A stretch of 64,000 nt of DNA. Origin: Nonlabens spongiae. Its GTDB lineage: Bacteria > Bacteroidota > Bacteroidia > Flavobacteriales > Flavobacteriaceae. Within the stretch, counting starts at the first letter, position 1, and each line of letters begins with the position of its first letter. Positions 26,805 through 35,073 of this stretch are shown here, piece by piece. The notes beneath the pieces were generated by a model, which saw only the letters and a list, made by a program, of their open reading frames with translations, did not search any database and was not told where the DNA came from. Made by a program: the position numbers and the translations under genes. The stretch covers positions 1,826,501-1,890,500 of the forward strand of contig NZ_CP019344.1 in assembly GCF_002117125.1 (NCBI RefSeq), given 5' to 3'.

Positions 26805-29744
26805 ATGATTCTAGATGCAAAAAAAGCCCTTTACCTCTTACTGGGCTGTTTCCTTATTTCAAGTTGTCAAAATGTCCAAGAGAGTAAGTTAGAAGAAGAG
26901 CTAACATCGCTCGATCTGGTCAATCCATTTATAGGTACAGGTGGTCATGGTCATACGTATCCTGGAGCTTCTGCGCCTTTTGGTATGATGCAGTTGAGTC
27001 CAGACACCAGACTAGATGGCTGGGACGGTTGTAGCGGCTACCATTATTCTGACTCTTTAGTTTACGGTTTTTCCCATACGCATTTGAGCGGTACCGGAGT
27101 GAGTGATTATGGTGATATACTTTTCATGCCAACTGATCAACCCTACCTGAATAATGGCGCTGATGGCAAGCAAGGCTATCGGTCCTCATTTTCACACGAT
27201 CAGGAAAAAGCAAGCCCAGGATATTACGAGGTAGATTTATTAGACACTAATATTAAGGTCAGACTCACCGTTTCTAAAAGAGCAGGTGTCCACGAGTACA
27301 CTTTTCCAGATGCCGACTCCCAATACATGATTTTAGACCTTGAGCATCGAGATGAGTTGCTTGAGCATGAATTCAAACCTATTTCAAAAACGCAATTCAG
27401 CGGAAAGAGGTTTTCAAAAGCATGGGCTGCAAATCAAATGTTGTTCTATTATTTTGAGACTTCACACCCTATTATAAATCTCGACGAAATTGATCAAGAT
27501 CAAGCTGTTTATGCACTAAAATTTGACAATCCGAATAACGAAAAAGTTACCATCAAAATTGGAATCAGCGCAGTGAGTGCTGAAGGTGCTAAAAACAATC
27601 TCAATACAGAAATAGGTAACAAGAGTTTTGATCAAGTTCTAGAAGAAACTCAAGCATTATGGAAACAAGAACTGGATAAAATCGAGATTACAGATAATAA
27701 CCTAGAGAATAAAAAGATCTTTTACACATCACTTTACCATACCATGCTGGCGCCTAATATCTACAATGACGTAGATGGTAGGTACCGTGGAATGGATCTC
27801 AAAATACACGAGGCTGAAAACTTCGATTATTACACTGTCTTTTCTCTTTGGGATACTTACCGGGCCGCGCATCCACTCTACACCATCATTGACCAAAAAA
27901 GAACAAACGATTTCATCAACACCTTCAATGCAAAATATGACGAGGGCGGCATCCTCCCTATATGGGACTTAAGCGGCAATTACACCGGCTGCATGATAGG
28001 ATATCATGCCATTCTCGTCATTGCAGATGCCTATCTTAAAGGTATAAATGACTATGATGTAGAGAAAGCTTTCCAAGCCATGAAGCACAGCTCTGTCCAA
28101 GATCACTTAGGACTGAAAAGCTATAAGGAGATGGGTTTCATACCCGTAGAGCTGGAATCTGAAAGTGTTTCAAAAACCTTAGAGTATGCTTACGACGACT
28201 GGACCATCGCCCAAATGGCTAAAGAAATGAATCGACAAGAGGATTATAAAACCTACATTCAGCGAGCTCAGAACTATAAAAACCTTTACAACCCACAGAC
28301 ACGATTTTTTCAAGGCCGCATGCGCAACACGTGGTTTGCCCCTTTTGATCCTGCTGAAGTCAATTTTAATTACACCGAGGCCAACGCTTGGCAATACAGT
28401 TTGTATGCACCTCAAGATATCAGCGGACATATAAATTTGATGGGAGGTGATGATGATTATGAAAAACATCTCGACCAGCTTTTCACAGCACCTCAACAAA
28501 CTTCTGGACGGCACCAAGCAGATATCACCGGTCTTATCGGTCAGTACGCGCACGGCAACGAACCCTCCCATCACATGGCTTACCTCTACAATTTTGTGGG
28601 TAAACCGCATAAGACTCAAGAGCGCGTTTACGAGATCATGAATACTTTGTATCAAAATGCTCCTGACGGCATTTCCGGAAACGAGGACTGTGGCCAGATG
28701 AGCGCGTGGTACGTCATGAGTACCATGGGTTTTTATCCTGTGACGCCGGGTTCAAACCAGTATATCATTGGCACGCCATTGTTTCAAGAGGTGAATATAA
28801 ACCTTGAAAATGGCAATAACTTTAAAATCGTTAAAGAGGGAGAAGGCATTTATGTTGCTGGTGTTGAGTACGCTTTCGCGAAAGCGGAACAACCACAATC
28901 TCTATCTAAAAGTTATATAGACCATTCCATGATTATGCAGGGCGGCACGCTTACCTTCAAAATGAGTGAAACCCCTGAAGAATGGGCAACCCGCAGCGAA
29001 GATAGACCAAGCACCACAATTGAAGACCACCTGACCGTGAGCCCTCCGTTCATGGCAAGTGGCGAGATTGCTTTTGCAAAAAGCACTCAAGTTGAGCTAC
29101 AAAGCATCGATTCAAATGCCACCATTTTCTACCGATTAGGTTACAAAGGAGGATTTAAAAAATACGAGAAACCTTTTGAAATAGACAAACCCATTGTACT
29201 CACAACCTATGCAGAACGCGATGGCAAAAAAAGCACGGCAATAAACACCAATTTGTACAAATATGACGATCGCTTGACCATTAAATTGGGGCATAAATAT
29301 GCGCAACAGTACAGCGCTGGCGGCGATCAGGCACTCATAGACGGGATGCGAGGAACTCTAGATTATAGAAGCGGAACCTGGCAAGGAAGTCAAAATCAAG
29401 ATCTAGACATCACCATCGATTTAGGAAATCTGCGTGCGATTACGACTGTTTCAACTGCATTTTTAAAAGACCAGCGCAGCTGGATATTTTTTCCAACGGA
29501 TGTTGAGGTTGAACTCTTAGGTGAAAACGACAACATTGTTGCGTCAAAAAAAGTACAACTACCTGAAACGGGAAAAGAAGAAGTTAGAGCCATTCATCCC
29601 GTTTCTTTAAACTTTGAACTCACTAAAGGTGTCCAGAAAGTAAGATTGAAAGCGGGTACAGCGGGCAAGCTCCCAGAATGGCATCTAGGTTACGAGCATG
29701 GTGGCACCGCCTGGACATTTATAGACGAAATATCCATAAACTAA
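26805..29744 (+). CDS. GH92 family alpha-mannosidase, surface or periplasmic lipoprotein
   Basis: A 979-residue lipoprotein (lipobox LISSC, Cys about 21). The GH92 domain starts at VNPFIGTGGHGHTYPGASAPFGM and runs to about residue 700, with GNEDCGQMSAWYVMSTMGFYPVTPG as the most recognisable block. GH92 enzymes are calcium-dependent exo-mannosidases acting on N-glycans. A chitobiase/Fn3-like module (STQVELQSIDSNATIFYRL) and a discoidin-like module (LDYRSGTWQGSQNQDLDITIDLG) follow. A palindrome copy encodes YAFAKAEQ. It heads an operon with a glycosylasparaginase and a sugar transporter. Confidence 0.93.
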   Translation: MILDAKKALYLLLGCFLISSCQNVQESKLEEELTSLDLVNPFIGTGGHGHTYPGASAPFGMMQLSPDTRLDGWDGCSGYHYSDSLVYGFSHTHLSGTGVSDYGDILFMPTDQPYLNNGADGKQGYRSSFSHDQEKASPGYYEVDLLDTNIKVRLTVSKRAGVHEYTFPDADSQYMILDLEHRDELLEHEFKPISKTQFSGKRFSKAWAANQMLFYYFETSHPIINLDEIDQDQAVYALKFDNPNNEKVTIKIGISAVSAEGAKNNLNTEIGNKSFDQVLEETQALWKQELDKIEITDNNLENKKIFYTSLYHTMLAPNIYNDVDGRYRGMDLKIHEAENFDYYTVFSLWDTYRAAHPLYTIIDQKRTNDFINTFNAKYDEGGILPIWDLSGNYTGCMIGYHAILVIADAYLKGINDYDVEKAFQAMKHSSVQDHLGLKSYKEMGFIPVELESESVSKTLEYAYDDWTIAQMAKEMNRQEDYKTYIQRAQNYKNLYNPQTRFFQGRMRNTWFAPFDPAEVNFNYTEANAWQYSLYAPQDISGHINLMGGDDDYEKHLDQLFTAPQQTSGRHQADITGLIGQYAHGNEPSHHMAYLYNFVGKPHKTQERVYEIMNTLYQNAPDGISGNEDCGQMSAWYVMSTMGFYPVTPGSNQYIIGTPLFQEVNINLENGNNFKIVKEGEGIYVAGVEYAFAKAEQPQSLSKSYIDHSMIMQGGTLTFKMSETPEEWATRSEDRPSTTIEDHLTVSPPFMASGEIAFAKSTQVELQSIDSNATIFYRLGYKGGFKKYEKPFEIDKPIVLTTYAERDGKKSTAINTNLYKYDDRLTIKLGHKYAQQYSAGGDQALIDGMRGTLDYRSGTWQGSQNQDLDITIDLGNLRAITTVSTAFLKDQRSWIFFPTDVEVELLGENDNIVASKKVQLPETGKEEVRAIHPVSLNFELTKGVQKVRLKAGTAGKLPEWHLGYEHGGTAWTFIDEISIN
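28871..28886. repeat. Iterated palindrome, in the GH92 gene
   Basis: Exact 16-mer encoding YAFAKAE. Confidence 0.95.
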
Positions 29745-29748
29745 ATCC

Positions 29749-30726
29749 ATGAAGAGATCAGACTTCATTAAGCTTAGTGCTGCTGGTGGTATCTCACTCA
29801 CACTAGGAACGCAATTGCTGGGCTGTACTGATAACAAAAAACAGAAAAAAATGAGTCCATCAAAACCTATCTCAATCTGCACTTGGGGATTTGTAAATGC
29901 AAACGCCGCAGCTGCCGACGCGCTAGAATCTGGAATGAACGCTTTAGATGCTGCAATTACCGGTGTTCAGATCGAGGAAGAAAACATTAAAAATACCACC
30001 GTAGGAAATGGCGGCACTCCAGACCGAGAAGGCCATGTGACTCTTGATGCCTGTGTGATGGATCATAACGGTAATGCTGGTTCAGTCGTTTTTGTTGAAA
30101 ATTATACCCGTGTAGCCACACTGGCAAAAATCGTGATGGAAGAAACCCCTCATGTGATGCTTGCAGGCAGAGGCGCTGAGGATCTCGCTGCAGAAAATGG
30201 ATTTAAGAAACAAGACCTCCTCAATGAGAACACCAAATCAGCGTACCGAGAATGGTTAAAGACCAGCGACTACAAGCCAGTAATCAATATAGAAAATCAT
30301 GACACCATCGGTATGTTGTGTATGGATAAGAAGGGCGACATCAGCGGTGCTTGTACTACTTCTGGACTTGCTTATAAAATGCATGGACGTGTAGGCGATT
30401 CTCCTATCATAGGTTCTGGATTATTTGTTGATAACGAGGTAGGAGGTGCTGCTGCAACGGGAATGGGTGAGGAAATCATGAAGTCTGTTGGGAGCTTCTT
30501 AATTGTCGAACTGATGCGACAGGGCAAAACACCCCAAGAAGCTTGTGAAGAAGCTGTTCATCGTATTACAAAAAAGGGTGGCTATGAGGATTTTCAAGTA
30601 GCCTACATCGCCATCAATAAAAATGGTGAGACGGGCAGCTATTGCATTCATCCTGGTTTTGCTATGATGGAATATCGTGATGGAAAAAATGAACGAGTCA
30701 ACAGTAAATCTTTTATCAAAGCATAA
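29749..30726 (+). CDS. N4-(beta-N-acetylglucosaminyl)-L-asparaginase (glycosylasparaginase)
   Basis: A 325-residue Ntn-hydrolase. The N-terminus (MKRSDFIKLSAAGGISLTLG) resembles a Tat-type signal with KR in place of RR and ends in LLGC (Cys26), so it is probably an exported lipoprotein. The self-cleavage site is HDTIGM with the nucleophile Thr186; GRVGDSPIIGSGLFVDNEVGGAAATG is the substrate-binding block. The enzyme cleaves the GlcNAc-Asn bond of N-glycans. Only 4 bases separate it from the GH92 gene and its stop overlaps the transporter ATG. Confidence 0.94.
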   Translation: MKRSDFIKLSAAGGISLTLGTQLLGCTDNKKQKKMSPSKPISICTWGFVNANAAAADALESGMNALDAAITGVQIEEENIKNTTVGNGGTPDREGHVTLDACVMDHNGNAGSVVFVENYTRVATLAKIVMEETPHVMLAGRGAEDLAAENGFKKQDLLNENTKSAYREWLKTSDYKPVINIENHDTIGMLCMDKKGDISGACTTSGLAYKMHGRVGDSPIIGSGLFVDNEVGGAAATGMGEEIMKSVGSFLIVELMRQGKTPQEACEEAVHRITKKGGYEDFQVAYIAINKNGETGSYCIHPGFAMMEYRDGKNERVNSKSFIKA

Positions 30727-32033
30727 TGACTCAAAAGAAAAATTACTCTGTTCCCTTTATCATTATAACCACGCTTTTTTTTCTGTGGGGATTCATTACG
30801 GTTTTGGTAGACAGTCTCGTACCGCGTTTGAAAGATGTCTTCGAACTGAGTTATTTTCAGGCAGGCATGGTACAATCGGCATTTTTTGCGGCGTACTTTG
30901 TTTTTTCAATTCCCGCGGGATCGCTGCTCTCCAAAATCGGATATAAGAATGGCATTTTTATAGGATTGCTGACCATGGCTACGGGTTGCTTTTTATTTTA
31001 TCCAGCCTCTTCGATACGTTCTTTTCCCATCTTTTTGATAGCCTATTTCACTCTTGCTGCAGGGATAACCATTTTACAAGTTGCTGCAAATCCTTATGTA
31101 GCTGTTCTAGGCAGCGAAGATGGCGCCAGTAGCAGGCTGAATTTATCACAAGCTTTTAATTCGCTAGGGACTGCAATTGCACCAGCGTTTGGAGCAGCTT
31201 ATTTATTGAGTGATAAGATTCTTTCTTCGTCAGAAATCAAGATGTTGAGCACCCAGGCTCAAGAGGAGTATTACCTATCTGAAGCGATAGCCGTACAGGA
31301 TCCGTTTTTGATATTTGGTGGAGTGCTAGCTGTACTAGCCTTGATATTCCTCTTTCTTAAACTACCTGTTATTCAGAAAAATAAGTCAGGTGGATACCTC
31401 AAAGTTTTGAAAAACCCTAAAGTTCTGAAAGGAGCCTTGGGAATCTTTGTTTACGTAGGTGCAGAAGTCGCCATAGGCTCCTACTTAGTCAACTATTTTA
31501 TCAGCCTAGATCTCGCTGAACTTATTAAATCCAGCTCGTTCCTAAGCTCTATTGCTTCGACCCAAGTAGGTGAAGATTTGTATAGCATTGATAACAAGGC
31601 TATTGTGGGAGCATTCGTTTTCTTGTATTGGTCTGCAGCGATGATAGGTAGATTTTTAGGGTCTGTCCTGATGCGCTTCTTTGCTCCAAATAAGGTATTA
31701 CTGGTATTTACCTTAACCGCTGTCGCGCTGATTTGCATGAGTATTTCAAACACAGGAACTTTGGCGATGTTTACGATTCTTGCGGTGGGCTTATGTAACT
31801 CGATCATGTTTCCCACGGTTTTTACCTTAACGCTTGATGGTCTGGGAGACAGCAAACCACAAGCCTCGGGAATCATGTGTACTGCGATCGTGGGTGGAGC
31901 GGTTATCCCTGTTGCCTTCGGAAAATTAGTAGATACCTACGGATTCACGATTGCGTTTCTCTTACCGATGCTTTGCTACCTCTACATCGCATTTTTTGCG
32001 TTAGGACAGAAGATAAGTCTCAAGACGATCTGA
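30726..32033 (+). CDS. Sugar MFS transporter of the fucose/GlcNAc (FHS) type
   Basis: A 435-residue protein with 12 predicted transmembrane helices. LFFLWGFITVLVDSLVPRLKDVFELSYFQAGMVQSAFFAAYFVFSIPAG is the typical opening of FucP/NagP-type proton symporters, and ILQVAANPYVAVLG with RLNLSQAFNSLGTAIAPAFGA is the family signature. The ATG shares one base with the asparaginase stop. In context it most likely imports GlcNAc or mannose released by the two upstream enzymes; the substrate is inferred. Confidence 0.9.
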   Translation: MTQKKNYSVPFIIITTLFFLWGFITVLVDSLVPRLKDVFELSYFQAGMVQSAFFAAYFVFSIPAGSLLSKIGYKNGIFIGLLTMATGCFLFYPASSIRSFPIFLIAYFTLAAGITILQVAANPYVAVLGSEDGASSRLNLSQAFNSLGTAIAPAFGAAYLLSDKILSSSEIKMLSTQAQEEYYLSEAIAVQDPFLIFGGVLAVLALIFLFLKLPVIQKNKSGGYLKVLKNPKVLKGALGIFVYVGAEVAIGSYLVNYFISLDLAELIKSSSFLSSIASTQVGEDLYSIDNKAIVGAFVFLYWSAAMIGRFLGSVLMRFFAPNKVLLVFTLTAVALICMSISNTGTLAMFTILAVGLCNSIMFPTVFTLTLDGLGDSKPQASGIMCTAIVGGAVIPVAFGKLVDTYGFTIAFLLPMLCYLYIAFFALGQKISLKTI

Positions 32034-32042
32034 AATCTTAAA

Positions 32043-32615
32043 TCAAAAATTAAAAATCTTTTCAGGAGTAACTAGGTAATCCAGCCGTTGATCGTTTTCA
32101 TTGGCTTCTATCAAGTCGGGTAACGGTTCAAAAAAGTTCAAACCGATTTTGATCGTTTCTGGACGGCATTTCTCTAGAAATCGATCGTAGAAACCTTTTC
32201 CATAACCTACTCTATTTCCCTTCAGATCGGCTGCGAGTAAGGGAGTGAAAACAACGTCGATTTGAGATTCTTGGATCTGGATATTACCTTCTCCAGATGG
32301 TTCGGGAATCCCATATTTATTGAGCTTAAGGCTCGTCTGATCGGTAAGTAGATAATGGTTAAGAGAGTAATCTTTGAAATTACCTTTTGAGACAATCAAA
32401 TTTTTATCGCGTCCTTGCAGAACTTGCAGCAAGTATTCGGTTTGAATCTCATGCTGTTTCTCAATACTTAAAAAGAGATGGTAATTCTGAAGGTTCCAGA
32501 TGTCAAGTTTTAGACATTGGTTAGCTATTTCAATACTCTTTTCCTGTATTTGCTTTCGCGAAAGCGCACTCCTTCTTTCCTTAAATTCAAGCCTTATCTC
32601 CCTCTTGCTTTTCAT
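32043..32615 (-). CDS. 5-formyltetrahydrofolate cyclo-ligase
   Basis: A 190-residue enzyme converting 5-formyl-THF to 5,10-methenyl-THF with ATP. The N-terminal KREIRLEFKERRSALS and the C-terminal RVGYGKGFYDRFL are diagnostic. LTPLLAADLKG-type sequence (TPLLAADLKGNRVGYG) leads into the active site. A palindrome copy encodes ALSRKQ near residue 18. Its 5' end overlaps the 3' end of the aspartoacylase-like gene by 29 bp, so it is the last gene of that minus-strand operon. Confidence 0.92.
   Translation of the reverse strand: MKSKREIRLEFKERRSALSRKQIQEKSIEIANQCLKLDIWNLQNYHLFLSIEKQHEIQTEYLLQVLQGRDKNLIVSKGNFKDYSLNHYLLTDQTSLKLNKYGIPEPSGEGNIQIQESQIDVVFTPLLAADLKGNRVGYGKGFYDRFLEKCRPETIKIGLNFFEPLPDLIEANENDQRLDYLVTPEKIFNF
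32551..32566. repeat. Iterated palindrome, in the cyclo-ligase gene
   Basis: The 14-bp core GCTTTCGCGAAAGC is exact; the left outer base differs. Encodes ALSRKQ on the minus strand. Confidence 0.9.
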
Positions 32616-33573
32616 CTATTGAGATATGAAAAATGGCATCGCCCTGATAGACCAAAGGCGCATTGTTAGTATTGATAATATACCCGGCATTTGGAGCCTT
32701 TACTTTGAATCTCATGCTGCCGTACGGGTCAGTAATGGTGGCGATGAATTCATCTTTTTCAACTCTCTTACCACAGGGGACTTTTGCATGGAAAAGACCG
32801 GAATAACGAGCACGCAGCCACTTACTCTTATTAATGATAATGCTTTCCTTGTGCTCGTCAGGCACGGGAATGGAAGTCTTGAGCATCTTGAGATGATGCA
32901 GTACACGCAAAGTCCCATCTACTGCTTCACCCACGATTTCCTTATCGCTGCGTTTAGACTCTCCCCCCTCAAAAAGTAAGTAAGGTTTCCCCATTTCTGA
33001 ACAGGTCGCGCGGAAGGTTTTCTTCACATTGCTGCTGTACATCAAGAATGGTGCGTGGAAGATTTTTGCGAGTTTCAGTGATTCTGTTTCAGACTCAGAA
33101 ATACGTAAATGTGGCGCGTTAAAGCGCTGGGCTCCACCGGTATGGAAGTCCAGCACATAATCGACATGTGGCAAGATTTCATTTACAATTTGATAGGCAA
33201 ACCTACTGGCGAGCGCACCTGTTTTAGTCCCAGGAAATACGCGATTCAAATCCCTACCATCAGGAAATTCCCGCTGATTATTGAGGAAACCAAAAATGTT
33301 CAAAATAGGAATCGCGACAATAGTCCCGGCAGCGGGCTTGTTGTACTTTTTGGCGATCATTTGTCGCACGGTTTCCACGCCGTTGATCTCATCGCCGTGT
33401 ATCCCACCAGTGAGCAATACCACCGGTCCTTCTTTTTTACCGCGCTCGATAATTACAGGGACCTCAACCGTGGTAGAAGTATACAATTTGGCGAGATTAA
33501 AATTGAGCTTGTGGCTGGATCCGGGCAGGATCTCTGTACCTAAAATCGTAAGTTCCTTAAATGTTTTAGGCAT
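32587..33573 (-). CDS. Succinylglutamate desuccinylase/aspartoacylase-family zinc hydrolase
   Basis: A 328-residue metallocarboxypeptidase-like protein. Zinc ligands are in GGIHGDEINGVET (His59, Glu62) and LDFHTGG (His144); the acidic catalytic region is FEGGESKRSD. The C-terminal ~80 residues form the family's beta domain (RARYSGLFHAKVPCGKRVEKDEF). It overlaps rimK by 8 bp. In many genomes such an enzyme accompanies RimK-type ligases, where it could trim amino-acid tails or prepare substrate; that role is inference. Confidence 0.88.
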   Translation of the reverse strand: MPKTFKELTILGTEILPGSSHKLNFNLAKLYTSTTVEVPVIIERGKKEGPVVLLTGGIHGDEINGVETVRQMIAKKYNKPAAGTIVAIPILNIFGFLNNQREFPDGRDLNRVFPGTKTGALASRFAYQIVNEILPHVDYVLDFHTGGAQRFNAPHLRISESETESLKLAKIFHAPFLMYSSNVKKTFRATCSEMGKPYLLFEGGESKRSDKEIVGEAVDGTLRVLHHLKMLKTSIPVPDEHKESIIINKSKWLRARYSGLFHAKVPCGKRVEKDEFIATITDPYGSMRFKVKAPNAGYIINTNNAPLVYQGDAIFHISIDEKQEGDKA

Positions 33574-34438
33574 TTTTCTCTACGTACTTGATTATTTCCT
33601 TGGCAATGTTCACTCCAGTCGCTCCTTCTATGCCTTCCAGTCCTGGCGAACTATTAACTTCCAGAACCAGTGGACCACGACTACTTTGTAAAAGATCGAC
33701 GCCACAAACTCCCAGACCTAAAGCTTTGGCAGCTGCAATTGCTGTTTGTTCTTCGGCACGACTGAGCTGTATTTTTTTAGCAGTTCCACCTCGATGCAAA
33801 TTGGAGCGGAACTCACCTTTCTGCGCCTGGCGTTTCATGGCACCTACCACTTTATCGCCTACAACAAAAGCACGCAAATCTGCACCGCCAGCCTCTTCAA
33901 TAAACTCCTGCACGATCACTCGGCTTTTTAAATCATTGTGAGCGTCTATGATAGCATCTGCCTCTTCAAGCGTTTTGGCTAGGTTGACACCTATTCCCTG
34001 AGTTCCCTCAAGAACCTTGATCACAACTGGTGGACCGTCTACCAGCTCACAGATATCATCAGTATGTTCACCAAAATTGGTAAATACCGTACTGGGCATT
34101 CCCACACCAGAACGAGATAGTTTTTGTAAGCTATGCAACTTGTCCCTACTCATCACCAATGCGTTAGAAGAAACCGTAGAAAAACAACCCATCATTTCAA
34201 ATTGACGCACAATGGCTGTACCGTAAAAAGTAATGCTGGAGCCTATGCGCGGTATGATAGCATCTGGTTTAGGCAGTTTTTCTGCGTGGTAATAGACCAG
34301 CGGTTTTTGCTTCTCCAGTTTAATATCGCAATACAGAACATTAACCGCTCTGGTTTTGTGGCCGGCTTTTTCTGCTTCCTCTATTAATCTTTTTGTGCTG
34401 TATAGGCTCGTGCTGCGCGAGAGTATATCAATCTTCAT
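33566..34438 (-). CDS. rimK: RimK-type ATP-grasp alpha-L-glutamate ligase
   Basis: A 290-residue ATP-grasp ligase. The N-terminal part holds ILSRSTSLYSTKRLIEEAEKAGH and PRIGSSITFYGTAIVRQFEMMG; the ATP-grasp core has PPVVIKVLEGTQGIGV (phosphate and lysine), VIVQEFIEEAGGADLRAFVVG and the metal-binding VLEVNSSPGLEGIE. RimK adds glutamates to the C-terminus of ribosomal protein S6 in E. coli; the target here is not shown. The gene lies between the retropepsin-like and aspartoacylase-like genes and overlaps both. Confidence 0.92.
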   Translation of the reverse strand: MKIDILSRSTSLYSTKRLIEEAEKAGHKTRAVNVLYCDIKLEKQKPLVYYHAEKLPKPDAIIPRIGSSITFYGTAIVRQFEMMGCFSTVSSNALVMSRDKLHSLQKLSRSGVGMPSTVFTNFGEHTDDICELVDGPPVVIKVLEGTQGIGVNLAKTLEEADAIIDAHNDLKSRVIVQEFIEEAGGADLRAFVVGDKVVGAMKRQAQKGEFRSNLHRGGTAKKIQLSRAEEQTAIAAAKALGLGVCGVDLLQSSRGPLVLEVNSSPGLEGIEGATGVNIAKEIIKYVEKNA

Positions 34439-34865
34439 GAATGGATTTCAAATAAGAAACGTCCTGAAGCTCAGGATCGACTATAAATTTTTTTGACAGA
34501 AATTTTCTTCCCAAAAGCACCGGGAAACGCATTTCCTTACGGTTGCTCAAGGTAAGGGATATTTTATAAAGCTTCCCAAACATTCTTATGTTTGCCAGCA
34601 CCTCATATCGAGTCTCCAGGCTGCCGTTGCTGCTGCGCACATTGGTGATCTGGTAATCTTGAAACTCCAGTTTCTTGCCGTGGTATTGCTCGTGGTCCTC
34701 GTCCAGAAAAGTGGCGCACAACACGCCGTCTTTTTCTTCAATATCCTGACAATGGATGCTACTGGTATAAGCACCCGTATCGACTTTAACGTCCACATTT
34801 TTCAGTTCCAACCTTGGAAAATCTGCCTTATCGGTGCGGCCTATGATGATTTTATCGTCGTACAC
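34428..34865 (-). CDS. Retropepsin-like aspartic protease (RimB-type)
   Basis: A 145-residue single-lobe aspartic protease. The catalytic motif is KVDTGAYTSSIHC (Asp29-Thr-Gly-Ala) and the second hydrophobic-Gly element is FPVLLGRKFLSKKF. The start is GTG at 34865. The family is annotated as ATP-dependent zinc protease or RimK-associated protein; retropepsins act as dimers. It is the first gene of a four-gene operon with rimK and the aspartoacylase-like gene. Confidence 0.87.
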   Translation of the reverse strand: MYDDKIIIGRTDKADFPRLELKNVDVKVDTGAYTSSIHCQDIEEKDGVLCATFLDEDHEQYHGKKLEFQDYQITNVRSSNGSLETRYEVLANIRMFGKLYKISLTLSNRKEMRFPVLLGRKFLSKKFIVDPELQDVSYLKSIHED

Positions 34866-35073
34866 TTCAATTTAGTTAAGAGGGCAAAGATGCATTTAAT
34901 GCAGGATTAATTGTGTTTAATAATTGTTACGCTTTTTGATTTCTCGCTTTTGTTACCGCTTTCGCGAAAGCGGAATTTTGTTCTTGATTATTCAATTAAT
35001 TGGGAAATTGAAAATCTTTAGGCAATGATTCTGATTCAATTTTCTTTATATTTATTGACATATCTAAGCAACC
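34866..35073. other. Divergent intergenic region
   Basis: It holds one palindrome copy (34957-34972). A minus-strand CATCTTTG near 34890 is one base off the -7 consensus and could serve the rimK operon. No gene is visible. Confidence 0.35.
34957..34972. repeat. Iterated palindrome, intergenic
   Basis: Exact 16-mer between the rimK operon and the T9SS gene. Confidence 0.95.

Noticed and set aside
30677..30946. An 89-codon frame crossing the asparaginase-transporter junction
   Set aside because: It is out of frame with two well-supported genes that already cover the region.
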